Part shown: piece by piece, positions 45,036 through 54,336 of the stretch | How the letters are laid out: each line of letters opens with the position of its first letter | Position numbering within the stretch: position 1 is the first letter of the stretch | Source: Rhizobium sp. J15 | GTDB lineage: Bacteria; Pseudomonadota; Alphaproteobacteria; Rhizobiales; Rhizobiaceae | DNA length: 64,000 nucleotides | Assembly: GCF_002531825.1 (NCBI RefSeq) | Contig: NZ_NWSX01000003.1 | Coordinates: 124,001-188,000, forward strand | Reading direction: 5' to 3' | Program-made: the position numbers and the translations under genes | Notes under the pieces: model-generated | Seen by the model: the letters and a program-made list of their open reading frames with translations, nothing else | What the model was told of the DNA's origin: nothing | The model's database searches: none

Positions 45036-46892
45036 TCAAAGCGTGCTGCTTCGCCACAGCCAGGCATCGATATGGCTTGTACGGCCGCGCAGCTCCGTTT
45101 CCAGTGGGCCCTCGATCTGGCCCGATTGAAGGAGCACGCTGTCCTGGCCTGCGGCGGCAACGATTTCGGCACTGAGCGCTAGCTCGACGCCGTGACGGGC
45201 GGCGACTTCCATCAGGCGGCTGCCGACATTCACGGTGTCGCCCGCCGCCGTGATCTGCTGCCGGTCGCCGGTGCCGAGCCGCGAGGCGACGATCGGCCCG
45301 CAATGGGCGCCGACCTTGAAGCCGATCTTCTTCTGGGCGAAACCGGCATGTTTTCCAAGCCAGGCCCGCGTGCGGTCGCAGAGGCGGACCGCGCAGGCGA
45401 CGGCACGGGCGGCATCGTCCTCGGCGGGCTCCGGCAGGCCGAACAGGATCATCGCTCCGTCACCCATGAAGCTGGTGATGGCGCCGCCATGCGCGCGCGC
45501 CTCCTCGTCGATCAGCTCGAAGAAGCCGCTCAGAACCTCGCTGACCTTTACCGGCCCGAGGTCTTCGCTGAGGCCGGTAAAGCCGGAGAGATCGATGAAG
45601 ACGACGGCGGCGTCCTGGCGCACCGGCTTGGCAAGAAAATCCGGGTTGTGCGCCAGCCACTCTCCGAGGCCGGGGGCCTCGATGCGCTGCAGCAGCGCGC
45701 TCTGAGCCGCGAAATGGCGGGCGCGGCCGCGGTCGAGCCAAAGCTCGGCCGCCCCGAAGATCAGGGCCGGCGGCAATGCTGCCGCGATCGGCAGCGCCGC
45801 GCTCAGCCAATAGCCATGCGCAAAGGCCGACAGGTTGAGCATCGCCCAGACGATGAGCGTCAGCACGATGACGACATAGCCGGCAGCGCTGCGCCGCCAT
45901 GCGATCAGCGAAACGAGCAGGACGGACAGCCCGACAGCGATGCCGGCGTCGATCAGCCGTATCCGGTGGTCCCGCACCATGCCGTCGCCGGCAATGAGAT
46001 GGGTGATCGCCGTCGACATCACCTCCACGCCGGGCATGACGGGATCGAACGGCGTCGGGAAGACATCGCCGCCGCCGGTGACGGTGGAGCCGATGACGAC
46101 GACGCGGCCCGAAACCGCATCCGCCGGCAGCTTGCCATCCAGCGCATCGACGGCGCTGAATGTGGCGATGCTGCCATGCCCGCCATAGAAGGTCACTGGC
46201 AGGCGCTGGCCGATATCTGTCGGAATACGCAGGTTCCCGAGCATGATGGCATCGGGTTCGATCGCGGGATCGACGCCGAGCGCCACCGAAGCGGCGCGCA
46301 GCGGAAAAGCCGGATCCAGTCGGTCGGCGGCGCGCGAGATCAGCGGAATGAAGCGCGGCGTGCCGGTCTGGTCGGTGGCGACATTGACAACGCCGACTGC
46401 GGCTGCCCCGGCAAAACGAGGAAGCGGCAAGAGAAGATGGTTTGCCTCGGGGATGGCGGCAAGCGGATCGCCGGCCGCATCCGTAACCTGCTGGCTGCTT
46501 CGAGCAAAAGTGGCCGCCGCTGCAATCACCGAAGGCCCCTCGCGGAGGGCGGAGGCGAGCGCGGTGTCCCCCTCCTCCGGTCCGGGATCGACGAGCAGGA
46601 TGTCGAGCGCCACCGCTTTCGGCTTCAGCGCGTTGATCGCGCCGACGAGCCGTGCAAGCGTCGCCCGGTCGAGCGGATAGCCGTGTGCGGCGGCGGTGCG
46701 GTCGTCGATCGCGACGATCGAGACGATAGGCGGCGGCGCTTTCGCTCCGACGACGACGCTGCGGATGTCGGCGAGCGAAGCTTCCATCCGGTCGAGAAGG
46801 CCGATTCCCCCATTGAGATTGAGATAGCCGAGCGCAGCCCCCCAAAGGCCGGCGAGCAGCAGCATGATCGTCGTCAGCAGGCGATGACTCAT
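45036..46892 (-). CDS. CHASE2-domain adenylate/guanylate cyclase
   Basis: Membrane sensor cyclase of 618 residues. A TM helix at residues 4-24 is followed by the extracytoplasmic CHASE2 domain (about 35-310, IVSIVAIDDRTAAAHGYPLD, PKAVALDILLVDPGPEEGDT, VPFDPVMPGVE-like segment), three TM helices and the cyclase domain (VVFIDLSGFTGLSEDLGP, SFMGDGAMILFG, then AGDTVNVGSRLMEVAARHG). The start at 46892 is four bases past the fecR stop; the frame is open upstream inside fecR but begins a helix-poor stretch. The FecR-type partner suggests a two-part sensor. Confidence 0.9.
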   Translation of the reverse strand: MSHRLLTTIMLLLAGLWGAALGYLNLNGGIGLLDRMEASLADIRSVVVGAKAPPPIVSIVAIDDRTAAAHGYPLDRATLARLVGAINALKPKAVALDILLVDPGPEEGDTALASALREGPSVIAAAATFARSSQQVTDAAGDPLAAIPEANHLLLPLPRFAGAAAVGVVNVATDQTGTPRFIPLISRAADRLDPAFPLRAASVALGVDPAIEPDAIMLGNLRIPTDIGQRLPVTFYGGHGSIATFSAVDALDGKLPADAVSGRVVVIGSTVTGGGDVFPTPFDPVMPGVEVMSTAITHLIAGDGMVRDHRIRLIDAGIAVGLSVLLVSLIAWRRSAAGYVVIVLTLIVWAMLNLSAFAHGYWLSAALPIAAALPPALIFGAAELWLDRGRARHFAAQSALLQRIEAPGLGEWLAHNPDFLAKPVRQDAAVVFIDLSGFTGLSEDLGPVKVSEVLSGFFELIDEEARAHGGAITSFMGDGAMILFGLPEPAEDDAARAVACAVRLCDRTRAWLGKHAGFAQKKIGFKVGAHCGPIVASRLGTGDRQQITAAGDTVNVGSRLMEVAARHGVELALSAEIVAAAGQDSVLLQSGQIEGPLETELRGRTSHIDAWLWRSSTL

Positions 46893-46896
46893 GGAT

Positions 46897-47415
46897 TTAT
46901 TGGCCCAGGCGGGCAAGAAGCGCGGATGCACGCTCCGCCGGCCAGCGGCGCACGACGAGCGGCTCGGTTCCACCGCTGACATCGACGCCCTCGCCCGGCG
47001 ACAGCACCACCGGCTCACCGGCCGGCCGGCGGACGGCGACGCTGCCTCTGACGACCAGCACCGAGGTCTTGCCGCTTGCAACGTCGACAGCCCATCGCGT
47101 GCCGCGCACAGCGGCGATCGCCTGCGGCGTCACGACCTGGAAACCGCCCGCATGCTGGCTGCTGTCGACATCGACGAGGACGGCCTTGCTGCGCAGCGAC
47201 AGGGAATCCGGGCTGCCGTCGCGATTGCGGTCGGTCAAGCGGAAGGACGCGCCAGCTTCCGCCGTCACTTTGACGCCGCCCGGGCAAGCGAGGACCTGAC
47301 GGGAGCTGGCATCGCGCGACACCGAGCAGCCGGCGGACTGAGCAAAGGCGGTCGCTTCAGGAACCAGGCCGACGGCGAGTGCCGCGGCAAATAGACTGCG
47401 AAGCATCTTGTTCAT
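46897..47415 (-). CDS. FecR-domain secreted protein
   Basis: Secreted protein of 172 residues with a signal peptide (SLFAAALAVGLVPEATAFAQ). The FecR core is at about residues 45-140 (GVKVTAEAGASFRLTDRNRD, GGFQVVTPQAIAAVRGTRWA, VLVVRGSVAVRRPAGEPVVL). In many bacteria FecR-domain proteins precede CHASE2 cyclases; the gene here is four bases upstream of one. GGGG precedes the ATG at six bases. Confidence 0.88.
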   Translation of the reverse strand: MNKMLRSLFAAALAVGLVPEATAFAQSAGCSVSRDASSRQVLACPGGVKVTAEAGASFRLTDRNRDGSPDSLSLRSKAVLVDVDSSQHAGGFQVVTPQAIAAVRGTRWAVDVASGKTSVLVVRGSVAVRRPAGEPVVLSPGEGVDVSGGTEPLVVRRWPAERASALLARLGQ

Positions 47416-47535
47416 GGAAAGCCCCTTTGACCGTGCGGAACAGCTTTACGAGAGTGTCCGCCAACCGTCTTCTTCCATTTGGGGCATGATAGCTGAATTC
47501 GGATATTTCCCCATGCGAAAAAACTACCCAAACTC

Positions 47536-48681
47536 TTAGCGGCCGGCGACGGTTTCGGGCGCCGGTCCGGCATAACGCGCCCGCGGCCGGATCAGCTGTC
47601 CGCTTTCGATCTGCTCCATCGCATGCGCCAGCCAGCCCGTGGTGCGGGCAAGCGAAAAGACGATGATCGGCGCCTCCCTGGGAAGGTCGAAGGCGGCGGC
47701 CATCGCGGCAAGCGCGAAATCTATGTTGACCTTCTCGCCGACCATGGCCTCGCCGGTCTCCCGGAGCTCGATGAATTTCGCCGGCAGAGGGAAATGCGAC
47801 AGCAGCGTCGAGGCCCTGACATCGCCATCGGGATAGAGCGGATGGCCGAAGGCCGAGAGGGAATTGCCCTGGGCAAGGGTCCGGCGGATCGCCTGCTCCG
47901 CCCCTAGGGCAGCCGTCGCCTCGATCAATGCGTCGACACCCTGCCAGGCAGCGCCGTGCAACGGTCCTGTCAGCGTCGAAAGGCCGGAAAGCACGGAGGC
48001 CGAAAGGGCAGCACCCGCCGATGCCGTCACCCGCGCCGCGAAGGTCGAGGCATTCAGTTCGTGATCGGCAAGCAGCACCAAGGCGCAACGCAGACAATCG
48101 GCCGCCTGCGGCCGTTGCCAGCTTGCGGCCAGCCTGACATGCAGCGGCTGGTCCGAAGGTCCTGGGGCCAACGCATCGGCGACCGTGGAGAGGACACCAT
48201 GCGCCTCGCGCCGAAGTGCTGCCTGCGATCGGCCGAGCGACGGCAGATCCGCCGTCACCCGCCCGGCCAGCGCCAGAAAGGCCGCCTGAAGCGATGGAGG
48301 CGCATTTTCCCCAGCGGTGTTCGAGGAAGCTGATTCCGCCCCGTTCCAGAGCAAGGCGCCCGTCTGTTCCAGCGTCGCCGCCGCGGCAAAATCGGCAGCG
48401 TCCCGTCCGCGATAGAACAGGCGCCCGCCGATGATGGTCGAGATCGCCGATGAGAGAACCGGGTCACCCCACCGGATCGTCTCGGCAGCGACGGTCTCGG
48501 ACTTGCGGCGACCGGCATGGCGCTGGGCCAGCCGTTCGACATCGGCGGCCTGATAGAGGCTGCGGCGTGGGTCGGCGGGATCGGGCTTGGCGCGAATGCG
48601 CCCGCGGCTGACATTGGCGTAGAGCGTCTGCGGCTTGGTCTTCAGCGCCTGCAGCGCCTCCTCGGAGGTCAGCCACGACAT
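47536..48681 (-). CDS. citrate synthase-like protein with N-terminal MerR/excisionase-like HTH domain
   Basis: Protein of 381 residues. Residues 1-60 (MSWLTSEEALQALKTKPQTL, YANVSRGRIRAKPDPADPRR, SLYQAADVERLAQRH) form a helix-turn-helix module of the MerR/excisionase type. The remainder is a citrate synthase fold: LADHELNASTFAARVTAS, LTGPLHGAAWQGVDALIEAT, SAFGHPLYPDGD, KVNIDFALAAMAAAF. The usual GHR(I/V)Y motif reads GHPLYP, so activity may differ. I prefer the ATG at 48681 with GAGG upstream. It is divergent from a second citrate synthase. Confidence 0.85.
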   Translation of the reverse strand: MSWLTSEEALQALKTKPQTLYANVSRGRIRAKPDPADPRRSLYQAADVERLAQRHAGRRKSETVAAETIRWGDPVLSSAISTIIGGRLFYRGRDAADFAAAATLEQTGALLWNGAESASSNTAGENAPPSLQAAFLALAGRVTADLPSLGRSQAALRREAHGVLSTVADALAPGPSDQPLHVRLAASWQRPQAADCLRCALVLLADHELNASTFAARVTASAGAALSASVLSGLSTLTGPLHGAAWQGVDALIEATAALGAEQAIRRTLAQGNSLSAFGHPLYPDGDVRASTLLSHFPLPAKFIELRETGEAMVGEKVNIDFALAAMAAAFDLPREAPIIVFSLARTTGWLAHAMEQIESGQLIRPRARYAGPAPETVAGR

Positions 48682-48765
48682 CGGGGCCTCATATTGATCA
48701 ATTGCATCAAGATTGACGTCAATAACGCTAGATCGGATCATCCTTGTCGTAAAGGAGAAAACATC

Positions 48766-49854
48766 ATGAAAAACGGCTTGGAAGATGTCATTGCCGCCGA
48801 AACGCAGCTTTCGGATGTCGACGGCGAAGCGGGACGGCTGATCATCCGCGGCATATCGCTAGATCAGCTGGTCGCGGGCAGCAGCTATGAGGGCGTCGCC
48901 GCCTTGTTGCTCGACGGGCTGGTGGAACGAAGCTTCGACGCGGCGCAGTTGAGCGAATGGCTGGCGAAGGCGCGAACCAGGGTTTTCGACCATGTAAAGG
49001 CGGCCGATGTTTCGCTGCTCACGCTGCCGCCGGTCGATGCAATGCGGGCGCTGATCGCCCGGCTGCCGGATGGCGAAGATTTCGAGACAGCGCTCGCCCT
49101 TCTGGCCGCGCCGGCGGTCTTCCTGCCTGCGATCCTGCGCCTTCAGCGCGGCGAACAGCCGATCGCACCCGACGCCTCGCTGTCACAGGCGGCCGATATT
49201 CTGCGCATGCTGACCGGAAACCTGCCGAGCAAGGAGCAGACGGCCGCCCTCGATGCCTATCTCGTGACGATTTCGGACCACGGCCTCAACGCCTCGACCT
49301 TCGCATCGCGCGTCATCGCCTCGACCCAGGCCGGCCTCACCTCCTCCGTGCTGGCGGCGCTGAGCGCGCTGAAGGGACCGCTGCATGGCGGCGCGCCCGG
49401 TCCGGTGCTCGACATGCTGGATGCGATCGGAACGGCGGAGAATGCCGGCCAATGGCTCGGCGAAGCGCTCGATCGCGGCGAAAGGCTGATGGGTTTCGGC
49501 CACCGCATCTACCGCGTCCGCGATCCGCGCGCCGACGCGCTGAAAGGCGCACTGAAGCCGCTGATCGCGACAGGACAGGTCGACAGCGCCCGCGGCGCAC
49601 TGGCCGAGGCCGTGGAGGCCGCCGCATTGGCGATCCTGAAGGCGCGCAAGCCGGATCGGCCGCTCGACGTCAATGTGGAATTCTACACCGCATTGCTGCT
49701 CGAAGCGCTCGGCTTTCCGCGTGAAGCTTTCACCGGCGTCTTTGCGATCGGCCGAACGGTCGGATGGTTGGCGCATGCGCGCGAGCAGGCTCTCGACGGC
49801 CGGCTGATCCGCCCCCGCTCGGTCTATATCGGGCCGTTGCCGGCCGCTGCCTGA
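48766..49854 (+). CDS. citrate synthase / 2-methylcitrate synthase family protein
   Basis: Enzyme of 362 residues that condenses acetyl-CoA (or propionyl-CoA) with oxaloacetate. Motifs: ISDHGLNASTFASRVIASTQ (His), LKGPLHGGAPGPVLDMLDAI, MGFGHRIYRVRDPRADALKG (His/Arg) and LDVNVEFYTALLLEALGF, where the usual catalytic Asp is Glu. AAAGGAG precedes the ATG. It is divergent from the citrate synthase-like gene with an HTH domain across 84 bp; the pair likely derives from duplication. Neither looks like the main GltA, which is longer. Confidence 0.9.
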   Translation: MKNGLEDVIAAETQLSDVDGEAGRLIIRGISLDQLVAGSSYEGVAALLLDGLVERSFDAAQLSEWLAKARTRVFDHVKAADVSLLTLPPVDAMRALIARLPDGEDFETALALLAAPAVFLPAILRLQRGEQPIAPDASLSQAADILRMLTGNLPSKEQTAALDAYLVTISDHGLNASTFASRVIASTQAGLTSSVLAALSALKGPLHGGAPGPVLDMLDAIGTAENAGQWLGEALDRGERLMGFGHRIYRVRDPRADALKGALKPLIATGQVDSARGALAEAVEAAALAILKARKPDRPLDVNVEFYTALLLEALGFPREAFTGVFAIGRTVGWLAHAREQALDGRLIRPRSVYIGPLPAAA

Positions 49855-49875
49855 AGGTTGATTGACTGGTCGAAA

Positions 49876-49903
49876 CCAGATCGCGCGTAACCGCGCGATC
49901 TGG
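49876..49903. terminator. bidirectional-type hairpin between convergent genes
   Basis: CCAGATCGCGCG (49876-49887) and CGCGCGATCTGG (49892-49903) form a perfect 12-bp stem with loop TAAC in the 60-bp gap between the citrate synthase (plus) and pyrG (minus) stops. It lacks T-runs, but position suggests it separates the two transcripts. Confidence 0.6.
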
Positions 49904-49914
49904 AACCATATGCG

Positions 49915-51669
<1,755 letters not shown>

Positions 51670-51686
51670 TTATGTCGAAGCCCGGG

Positions 51687-52217
51687 TTACTGTCCCGTCG
51701 GGACGCCGGAGGGCTGAGCCGGTGCCGGCGTGGCCGGAGCAGCGGGCGTTGCCGGAGCAGTCGCCGAAGGAGCTGCCGGTGCGGTCGCCGCAGGTGCAGT
51801 GGCAGCCGGTGCCTGGGTTGCAGGCGCAGGCGTTGCGGGAGCCTGGGCTGCCGGTGCCGGAGCGGCAGCGCCGCCGTTCGGAACGCCGTTGCCGGCCGGC
51901 TGAGTTGCCGGAGCCTGGCCGCCGCCGAGCGAATCGAGAATGCCGTTGCCCTGGCCGCTCGTCGCCGGAATGCGGTCGAGAATGTCGGTCGGACGGCGCT
52001 CATATCGCGTCAGTATGCCGAGGCCGAGCGAAGTGAGGAAGAACAGGGTCGCCAGGATCGCGGTCGTGCGCGTCAGCGCATTGGCCGTGCCGCGGGCCGA
52101 CATGAAGCCCGATCCGCCGCCGATGCCGAGGCCGCCGCCTTCAGAGCGCTGGATGAGCACGACGCCGACGAGGGCGAGCACGATCATGAGATGGATGACA
52201 ATCAATACTGTCTGCAT
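51687..52217 (-). CDS. secG: preprotein translocase subunit SecG with long Ala/Pro tail
   Basis: Small component of the SecYEG protein-export channel, 176 residues. Two TM helices (LIVIHLMIVLALVGVVLIQR, ATLFFLTSLGLGILTRYE) flank the conserved GGGLGIGGGSGFMSARGTAN. A C-terminal extension of about 90 residues, made almost only of Ala, Pro, Thr and Gln, is far longer than in E. coli SecG (110 residues). Such tails are seen in rhizobial SecG. Its function is unknown. It lies between tpiA and pyrG on the same strand. Confidence 0.93.
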   Translation of the reverse strand: MQTVLIVIHLMIVLALVGVVLIQRSEGGGLGIGGGSGFMSARGTANALTRTTAILATLFFLTSLGLGILTRYERRPTDILDRIPATSGQGNGILDSLGGGQAPATQPAGNGVPNGGAAAPAPAAQAPATPAPATQAPAATAPAATAPAAPSATAPATPAAPATPAPAQPSGVPTGQ

Positions 52218-52336
52218 GGGTCCAGTCCTGCCCGCCTGGAGACGGACATAAGTAAGAATTCTGGCGGCTCTTTACATGAGGCTCTCGCCTATTCCAAGCC
52301 CTTCGGCCAGGAATAAACCCGGGAATAAACAATGCA

Positions 52337-53107
52337 TCAGGCGAGCAGCGCCTCATAGGCCCGGTAGATGGCGAGGAAGTCGGCGGCTTTCAAGCTCGCC
52401 CCGCCGATCAGCGCTCCGTCGACATTGGCGATGCCGAGCAGGTCTACGGCATTGGCGGGCTTGACCGAGCCGCCGTAGAGAAGGCGCATCTTGCGGCCTT
52501 CATCGCCGAAGCGGGCGACGAGTTCCGCGCGCATAAAGGCGTGGGCCTTTTCGACATCGGCCGATGTCGGCGTCACGCCGGTGCCGATCGCCCAGATCGG
52601 CTCATAGGCGATAACAGTGTTCTCGGCAGTCGCGGTATCCGGAACCGAGGCGGAAAGCTGGCGCTTGATGACGTCGAGCTCCTGCCCGGCGCGGCGTTCG
52701 TCGGCCGTCTCGCCGATGCAGATGATCGCCGTGAGCTCGGCGACAAAAGCCGCTTCGGCCTTGGCGCGCACCAGATGGTCCGTCTCGGCATGGTCGGTGC
52801 GCCGCTCGGAATGGCCGACGATCACATAGGTGCCGAAGCTGTCGGCGATCATCTCGGCCGAGATATCGCCGGTATGCGCGCCTGACGGCTTTTGGTGGCA
52901 GTCCTGCGCGCCGATCGCAAGCGGGCTGTCGGTGCAGAGCGCGGTTGCCACGTAGAGCAGCGTCGTCGGCGGGCAGATCAATGCCTCGACCTTGGCGGAG
53001 AGCGGCGGGCGAACGCCCTCTGCGATCGCCTTGATCTGATCGAGCGAGGCACGCGTGCCGTTCATTTTCCAATTTCCCGCCACCAGCGGGCGCACGTCAG
53101 GTGTCAT
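52337..53107 (-). CDS. tpiA: triosephosphate isomerase
   Basis: TIM-barrel glycolytic enzyme, 256 residues. All key segments are present: VAGNWKMNG (Lys), [10 protein letters not shown] (catalytic His), [15 protein letters not shown] (catalytic Glu and loop 6), and [11 protein letters not shown] (phosphate-binding). It is upstream of secG with a 119-bp gap. In relatives it is often divergent from ppiD; here ppiD is 15 kb away. Confidence 0.97.
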   Translation of the reverse strand: MTPDVRPLVAGNWKMNGTRASLDQIKAIAEGVRPPLSAKVEALICPPTTLLYVATALCTDSPLAIGAQDCHQKPSGAHTGDISAEMIADSFGTYVIVGHSERRTDHAETDHLVRAKAEAAFVAELTAIICIGETADERRAGQELDVIKRQLSASVPDTATAENTVIAYEPIWAIGTGVTPTSADVEKAHAFMRAELVARFGDEGRKMRLLYGGSVKPANAVDLLGIANVDGALIGGASLKAADFLAIYRAYEALLA

Positions 53108-53231
53108 GCCGGCCTTCCTAACTTCATATCCCCGGCCGCATTATCAAAAGCCTGCGGCAATGAAAAGCATTATGCCCTTGACGTAACGGGAATCTCTGCG
53201 ATCTCGCGCATATTTTCTGCCGAAATCGTCT

Positions 53232-54131
53232 TCAGCGGGCAAGAATCCAGTTCAGCACCCTGCGCCAGTCGATCATCCGGATCGGCGTTCCGTGGTTTCC
53301 GGTCTGAAACAGGGTGAAGCGCGTCGGATATTTCGCCTTGCGCAGGCTCTCGAACAGCGCCTGCTGATCGCTGGCGGCATAGACCGGATCACGGCTGCCA
53401 TGCGCAAACCAGAGCGGCAGCTTGGCCTTGTAAAAGGCGCTCCTCGTGAAATCGGGATCGGTGACGCCACTCATGATCAACATGCCCTTCAGCCGCTTGA
53501 CGCTGTCGCCGTCACGCGCAACGCCCCAGCAGACCTGGCTGCCCATGGAGGCGCAGGAAAGAATGATCGGCCGGCCGGGTGATTGCCCGCTTGCATAGCG
53601 GATGAGGCCTTCGATCGCGGCAACGCCGTTGCTGTCGAAGCTCCTGACCGTCGGCGAATAATAGACGCCGCCATTGCCAGCGACGAGGTTCTTCAGCCGG
53701 TTGAAATTGCCGCCGAAGCTGTAATCGTTCGCGCCGAGCCGGCGGTCGCCGTCGCGGCCGTGGATGAAGATCACCGTGAACGCGGCATTCTGAGCCGGTC
53801 CCACCCTGGTGACATCGAGCCTGATGCCGTCGAGAGAAAGGGTTTCGTCGGCCTGGGCTTTGCGGATGCCGAGCGAAACATATTTCTGCTGCGCCCGCTT
53901 CTCCGGGATCTGGTCGCGGCCGTTGATATCGCGCATCTCGTCATAGTCGATCACCTCGAAAGCGCCGTCATCGCTTGTCTGCAGCACGGTCTGTTTCGAG
54001 AAGAGATCGTCCTTGAACGGCGGCAGCGCATCGGCCGCCCGCGCCGGTCCGCCGGCGGAAAGGAGAGCTGCGGACAGCAAAAAGGCCGCAATTGCTGATA
54101 TAACAGTGCAATGACTTGTGGACATTCGCAT
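53232..54131 (-). CDS. secreted alpha/beta-hydrolase-like protein
   Basis: Periplasmic protein of 299 residues with a signal peptide (CTVISAIAAFLLSAALLSAG, cleaved near ARAADA). The fold of an alpha/beta hydrolase is seen: FTVIFIHGRDGDRR (oxyanion), PIILSCASMGSQVCWG (nucleophile elbow, with Ser in CASMGS rather than GxSxG), LWFAHGSRDPVYAA (Asp) and TGNHGTPI (His). I use the ATG at 54131 following CAGGAAACC; the frame is open far upstream. The substrate is unknown. It is divergent from parE. Confidence 0.8.
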   Translation of the reverse strand: MRMSTSHCTVISAIAAFLLSAALLSAGGPARAADALPPFKDDLFSKQTVLQTSDDGAFEVIDYDEMRDINGRDQIPEKRAQQKYVSLGIRKAQADETLSLDGIRLDVTRVGPAQNAAFTVIFIHGRDGDRRLGANDYSFGGNFNRLKNLVAGNGGVYYSPTVRSFDSNGVAAIEGLIRYASGQSPGRPIILSCASMGSQVCWGVARDGDSVKRLKGMLIMSGVTDPDFTRSAFYKAKLPLWFAHGSRDPVYAASDQQALFESLRKAKYPTRFTLFQTGNHGTPIRMIDWRRVLNWILAR

Positions 54132-54336
54132 GCGGATGGTTTCCTGAAGCCTGCCGCCGCTTGCCATTCCGCGCCCGGCAACGCAAATCATTTCTGAAAA
54201 GCCCGCCAAATGAGGCGGTGTCGCGTATAGAGGTGCTTTCTGGCAGAATCTGCCTGATTCGCAAACGTGACGTGAAATGCGGTGATTTTGGGCCGGCGGC
54301 GCCAGCGCAAGACAGGATGAAGATCTGAACGGCTCC

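Noticed and set aside
42718..45129. 803-residue plus-strand frame opposite the DEAD-box helicase
   Set aside because: Composition is Arg/Ala/Gly-rich with no motif, and the complementary strand encodes all helicase motifs.
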